Of a DNA stretch of 49,145 nt, positions 44,925-49,145 are shown piece after piece. A model generated the notes under the pieces. It had not been told where the DNA came from, searched no databases, and saw nothing but the letters and a program-made list of their open reading frames with translations. How positions within the stretch are numbered: position 1 is the first letter of the stretch; each line of letters opens with the position of its first letter. A program made the translations under genes and the position numbers. This stretch comes from Hyphomonadaceae bacterium (lineage in GTDB: Bacteria; Pseudomonadota; Alphaproteobacteria; Caulobacterales; Aquidulcibacteraceae), in assembly GCA_021299265.1 (NCBI GenBank), contig JAJTGP010000135.1, positions 1-49,145 of the forward strand. Direction: 5' to 3'.

Positions 44925-46364
44925 ATGTTCCCTGTCACCACGTTCAAAGGCGAAAAAGTTGCCGTCTTCGGATTGGCGCGCACTGGGATTGCAGCGGCTT
45001 TAGCCTTGAAGGCAGGCGGCGCGCAGGTTCTGGCTTGGGATGATGGGGAAGCGGGCCGTGCTGCAGCCGTGGCGCAAGGTCTAACGCCTGTTGATTTGTC
45101 GACAACAGACTTTGAAGGACTGTCCGCGCTGGTCATGAGTCCCGGTGTGCCGATTTATGGGCCTAAGCAGCATTGGACGGTGACCAAAGCGAACGAAGCA
45201 AAGGTTCCGGTCATTGGTGATGTTGAACTCTTCGCCCGTGAGATTAATGCCATTCCAGAGGGCCAGCGCCCCTCCGTGGTCGCGATTACAGGCACTAATG
45301 GCAAATCCACAACCACCGCTTTGATCACGCATATCTTGTCATCCAATGGCAAGGATGTGCGCATGGGCGGCAATATTGGCACCGGCGTGCTGGCGCTTGA
45401 CCCACCCCGGCCTGATGCAATCTATGTGCTCGAACTTTCCTCCTACCAGCTCGATCTGGTGGAAAGCCTGCGCGCTAAGGCCGCCATCCACCTCAATCTG
45501 ACGCCAGACCACTTAGAGCGCCACGGCACAATGGAGCGTTATGCTGCAGCAAAGCGGCGCATCTTCAATAATCAGACCGCGACCGATTGGGCGATTGTTG
45601 GCGTCGATGATGACTGGGGCATGGCCTTGTGTACGCGGATGAATGCCGGGGCACAGCGGGTGGTGGTGCCGATTTCTGCCTGCCAAGCCCTCGGCAAAGG
45701 CGTTTGCGCGCTGGGCTCTATGCTCTGGGACAATTTGGATGGTCGCAGCCAAATGGTGGTCGACCTGGCCCACGCCCATGCGCTTCCAGGATCTCACAAT
45801 GCGCAGAATGCCGCCGCCGCCTATGCGGCTGCCCGCGCCTTGGGGCTCAGCCCCCAAGCGATCACGAAGGCGTTGATTAGCTTCCCGGGTCTTGAACATC
45901 GCTTACAAGAAATTGCTCAGGTCGGCCCGATCCGGTTTTATAATGACTCCAAGGCGACCAATGCAGATGCAGCCGCCCAAGCCTTGGCGGCTTTTCCAAG
46001 ATTGCGTTGGATTGTAGGCGGACAAGCCAAGCTGGGCGGGATCGAAAGCCTTTCGCCTTTGTTTGATCACGTCACCAAAGCCTATCTAATTGGCGAGGCC
46101 GGTGAAGCCTTTGCCAAGACCCTGGAGGGCCACGTCCCGTTTGAGATTTGTGGCACAATCGACGTGGCAACCGCGCGGGCCTATGCCGATGCACAAGAGA
46201 CTCAAAGCGAGGAGATCATCATCTTGTCGCCCGCTTGCGCCAGTTTCGATCAATTTCCAGATTTTGAGGCACGAGGACGGCATTTTACTGCCTGCGTGAA
46301 AGGACTCATTAACCCTGATGATGGCCTATCGGCGCAAGCGCTGCCTGCCGCTGAAACGGCCTAG
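44925..46364 (+). CDS. murD: UDP-N-acetylmuramoyl-L-alanine--D-glutamate ligase
   Basis: 'VAVFGLARTGIAAALAL', 'VVAITGTNGKSTTTALITHIL', 'NDSKATNADAAAQAL', 'LSPACASFDQFPDFEARG'. Confidence 0.97.
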   Translation: MFPVTTFKGEKVAVFGLARTGIAAALALKAGGAQVLAWDDGEAGRAAAVAQGLTPVDLSTTDFEGLSALVMSPGVPIYGPKQHWTVTKANEAKVPVIGDVELFAREINAIPEGQRPSVVAITGTNGKSTTTALITHILSSNGKDVRMGGNIGTGVLALDPPRPDAIYVLELSSYQLDLVESLRAKAAIHLNLTPDHLERHGTMERYAAAKRRIFNNQTATDWAIVGVDDDWGMALCTRMNAGAQRVVVPISACQALGKGVCALGSMLWDNLDGRSQMVVDLAHAHALPGSHNAQNAAAAYAAARALGLSPQAITKALISFPGLEHRLQEIAQVGPIRFYNDSKATNADAAAQALAAFPRLRWIVGGQAKLGGIESLSPLFDHVTKAYLIGEAGEAFAKTLEGHVPFEICGTIDVATARAYADAQETQSEEIIILSPACASFDQFPDFEARGRHFTACVKGLINPDDGLSAQALPAAETA

Positions 46365-46393
46365 CGCGACCACATCCTTTTTGGAGCCACCCT

Positions 46394-47563
46394 ATGGCGA
46401 TGCTCGCTTCTGTTCGACTGCCACGCCTTGAATTCACCTTTGTCGCCGATTGGTGGCGCACGATTGATCGCCCTGTGGTGTTGATCGCAGCCGTTCTGAT
46501 GACCATGGGATTGGTGTTCAGCTTTGCCTCCTCTGGCGCGGCGACCGGGCGGCTGGGCTTCAGCAATGAGTATTTCTTTGTGCTGCGTCAGGCGATGTTT
46601 GTGACAATCGGAGCCGCCGTCGTGGTGGCTTTGTCCTTCTTAAGCCCCACCGGCGCGCGACGCGCGGCGGCCTTGTTTTACCTTTTGGCTATCGCCTTGA
46701 TGGTCTACATCCTATTGTTTGGGCATGAGGCCAAAGGCGCGCAACGCTGGCTGCGCGTTGGCGGCTTTTCGTTCCAGCCGTCTGAAATCCTAAAGCCCTC
46801 TTTGATCGTTTTGGCAGCATGGTTATTCTCCAAGCGGATGGAAAACCCATCATTCCCCGCCGCACGCATCGGTATGGCGCTTTATGTATTGCCAGTTGCA
46901 CTCCTCATCGCCCAACCCGACATTGGCCAGACGGGCCTTTTGACCATGGCCTTCTTGACCGTGTTTTTGATCTCCGGCATGTCTTGGGTTTGGATTGCAG
47001 CCTTCGCCAGTGCTGCCGTCGTTGGCGGTGGGGTTCTGTATTTTGCGTTTGAGCATGTGCAAAAGCGCGTCCAAGGCTTTTTGAACCCCGAAGCAGGCGA
47101 GACCTATCAAACAGACCGCGCGCTCGATGCGATTGCCGCTGGCGACTTCTTGGGCCGTGGGCCGGGCGAAGGTGAAATCAAGCACTTCTTACCCGACGCC
47201 CATACTGACTTTATCTATTCGGTGGCAGCAGAAGAATTTGGCTTGATCGCCAGCGTCGGCCTCGTGGTGCTGTTCTGTGCGCTGGTGGTGCGCGGCCTGC
47301 TGATCGCCAATCGTCAAAGCGAGAACTTCCCACAATTGGCGGCGACGGGCCTGTTTGCCCTGATCGGCTATCAGGCTGCGATCAATCTGGCGGTGAATTT
47401 GAACCTCATGCCAGCCAAGGGCATGACCCTGCCGTTCATCTCCTATGGCGGCTCGTCCATCTTAGGCTCTGCCGTCACCATTGGATTAGCGCTCGCCTTG
47501 ACCCGCAAGCGGCCCGGGCAGGATTTGCGCAATGGCAAGTCCCAAGGTTGGGTTGGTTGGTAG
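46394..47563 (+). CDS. ftsW: Lipid II polymerase / cell division protein FtsW (SEDS family)
   Basis: 'GHEAKGAQRWLRVGGFSFQPSEILKPSLIVLAAW', 'PDAHTDFIYSVAAEEFGLI', 'LPFISYGGSS'. Confidence 0.97.
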   Translation: MAMLASVRLPRLEFTFVADWWRTIDRPVVLIAAVLMTMGLVFSFASSGAATGRLGFSNEYFFVLRQAMFVTIGAAVVVALSFLSPTGARRAAALFYLLAIALMVYILLFGHEAKGAQRWLRVGGFSFQPSEILKPSLIVLAAWLFSKRMENPSFPAARIGMALYVLPVALLIAQPDIGQTGLLTMAFLTVFLISGMSWVWIAAFASAAVVGGGVLYFAFEHVQKRVQGFLNPEAGETYQTDRALDAIAAGDFLGRGPGEGEIKHFLPDAHTDFIYSVAAEEFGLIASVGLVVLFCALVVRGLLIANRQSENFPQLAATGLFALIGYQAAINLAVNLNLMPAKGMTLPFISYGGSSILGSAVTIGLALALTRKRPGQDLRNGKSQGWVGW

Positions 47564-47675
47564 TGCGCGAGCACTTGGCCTATTCAGCAGTCACTTACCG
47601 ACCAAATCGCTTCATTCTGTACTCAAAGCGCCCTAAAGAACGGGCGAATTACCTTTCCAAGGATTGAGTACACTT

Positions 47676-48761
47676 ATGGGTCCCCTGATAATTATTGCTG
47701 CTGGTGGCACTGGCGGTCATATGTTTCCAGCCCGCGCCTTTGCTGATGCGATCGTCGCCCGTGGCGGCCGCGTCGCCTTGGTCACCGACCCACGGGGCAA
47801 GCGCTATACTGAGGGCTTCCCCGCTGAAGAAGTTATGATTTTGCCCGTGACCAATGCGGATGAAGGCGGGATCAAAGGCAAGATTGATGCGGGCTTTGCC
47901 GTAATGAAAAGCCTCAATCTCGTTGGCCCCTTTATCAAAAGCCATGATCCGTCGGCCATTGTTGGCTTTGGCGGCTATCCAACCTTCCCAGTTCTTTTTT
48001 CCAGCGGCAAAATCCCCGTCATCGTGCATGAGCAAAATGCCGTGTTGGGCCGCGTCAACCGTCTATTTCAAGGCAAAGCTATCTCGATTGCTTCTGGTTT
48101 TGCCCAGTTAGACGGGCTGGAACACCCAGAAAAGCATGTCGTTGTCGGCAATCCCGTGCGTCAGCCCATCGTCGATGCCCGCTTGGACGGCTATCCCGAT
48201 CTTTCCAGCGGCAATCTGCGCATTTTGGTGACTGGTGGCAGTCAGGGCGCGCGCGTCTTGGGCAGTATCGTTCCCCAAGCCATCGCCTCACTGCCAGAGC
48301 ATTTGCGTGCATGCTTGTTCGTCTCGCACCAAGTGCGCGAAGAGCAATGCGACTTTGCCCGCGACACCTATACCGACGCAGGTGTTCAATGCGAAGTTTG
48401 GCCTTTCTTCAAAGATATGGCCGACCGCTTGGCTAAGAGCCATTTGGTGATCGGTCGGGCAGGGGCTTCCACCGTGTCAGAAACCGCCGTGGTCGGTCGC
48501 CCTGCGATTCTGGTGCCGCTGCCCGGTGCCACCAATGACCACCAGACCTTCAATGCCGAAGCTTTGGCCAGTGTCGGGGCCGCCGATGTGATCAAAGAAG
48601 CGGAGTTCACCGTCGATGCCTTGGCCCAGCTGTTGGAAAACCTTCTGACAGCCCCCGACGAGCTACAAAAGCGCGCAAAAGCCGCCAGAGCTGTTGGCAA
48701 GCCAGACGCGGCAGAAGCCTTGGCCGATCTGGTATTTGCGGCGATTCAACAAGGGGTTTAA
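47676..48761 (+). CDS. murG: UDP-N-acetylglucosamine--N-acetylmuramyl-(pentapeptide) pyrophosphoryl-undecaprenol N-acetylglucosamine transferase
   Basis: 'IIIAAGGTGGHMFPARAFADAI', 'GFGGYPTFPVLF', 'VHEQNAVLGRVNRL', 'LVTGGSQGARVL'. Confidence 0.97.
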   Translation: MGPLIIIAAGGTGGHMFPARAFADAIVARGGRVALVTDPRGKRYTEGFPAEEVMILPVTNADEGGIKGKIDAGFAVMKSLNLVGPFIKSHDPSAIVGFGGYPTFPVLFSSGKIPVIVHEQNAVLGRVNRLFQGKAISIASGFAQLDGLEHPEKHVVVGNPVRQPIVDARLDGYPDLSSGNLRILVTGGSQGARVLGSIVPQAIASLPEHLRACLFVSHQVREEQCDFARDTYTDAGVQCEVWPFFKDMADRLAKSHLVIGRAGASTVSETAVVGRPAILVPLPGATNDHQTFNAEALASVGAADVIKEAEFTVDALAQLLENLLTAPDELQKRAKAARAVGKPDAAEALADLVFAAIQQGV

Positions 48762-48771
48762 TTCTGGGCGC

Positions 48772-48999
48772 TCAGACTTCCCTAGTCCCGGGTCTCTCAA
48801 GCCACATTAGAGCCAATCCACACACACTGACTGCAAACATAATGGACATTGGTAGAAAATGTACCACACCCAATTGGCTAAGGCTGGGCCAAGGGCGACC
48901 ATCTCGCATAAAGATGATCCATAAAACCGAGGCAATTGTGTAAAGCAAAGCACTCCAAAGTGCAGACTTAAATAAAGCCCTGTGACTCAGATTTGCCAT
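48772..48999 (-). CDS. Small two-helix membrane protein of unknown function
   Basis: 75 aa from ATG 48999; hydrophobic segments ALWSALLYTIASVLWIIFM and FLPMSIMFAVSVCGLALMWL. Confidence 0.5.
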   Translation of the reverse strand: MANLSHRALFKSALWSALLYTIASVLWIIFMRDGRPWPSLSQLGVVHFLPMSIMFAVSVCGLALMWLERPGTREV

Positions 49000-49145
49000 G
49001 ATAGCGATCGTGTCCCACAGCGTGGTGTAACAGCGTTGCCATGATGTAGCCGGTTTAGGGCTTGGCTGGTCATGATCAGGGGACTGCGCTGAGCATGACG
49101 ATTGGATCATTGCTCAAAGGTGCGAGAGTTTCAAGGGACATGTAG

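Noticed and set aside
1-49145. Mobile elements, prophage, toxin-antitoxin, restriction-modification, CRISPR-Cas or secondary-metabolite clusters
   Set aside because: I looked for transposase/integrase, nuclease/methylase pairs, small TA pairs, direct-repeat arrays and NRPS/PKS motifs and found nothing supportable; the window is largely housekeeping.

Overview
This 49 kb window is a dense, mostly housekeeping stretch of an alphaproteobacterial-type chromosome (moderately high GC). Gene families and order resemble Caulobacterales/Hyphomonadales, but that placement is an inference. It opens with the C-terminal end of a PBP1A-type penicillin-binding protein. Recognisable genes follow: phaZ-type PHA depolymerase, SCO1/SenC, mmcB, kdsA, an ABC exporter, a POT peptide transporter, a TonB-dependent receptor, an HtrA-like protease, a substrate-binding-protein/OmpA fusion, a PDZ-alpha/beta-hydrolase fusion, serB, miaA, a CoA-transferase, yajC-secD-secF, argC, rpsI-rplM and a TadE/G-like protein. 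It ends in the division/cell-wall (dcw) cluster mraZ-rsmH-ftsL-ftsI-murE-murF-mraY-murD-ftsW-murG. I saw no CRISPR array, rRNA, tRNA, transposase, prophage or recognisable defence system, and no clearly new multi-gene system. The points most worth a second look are: a 10-bp-phased TCCCA/TGGGG array upstream of mraZ; nested inverted repeats around the murG ribosome-binding site; a perfect palindromic operator candidate upstream of phaZ; stem-loops embedded in the ends of convergent genes; several unusual domain fusions; and probable pseudo-enzymes.
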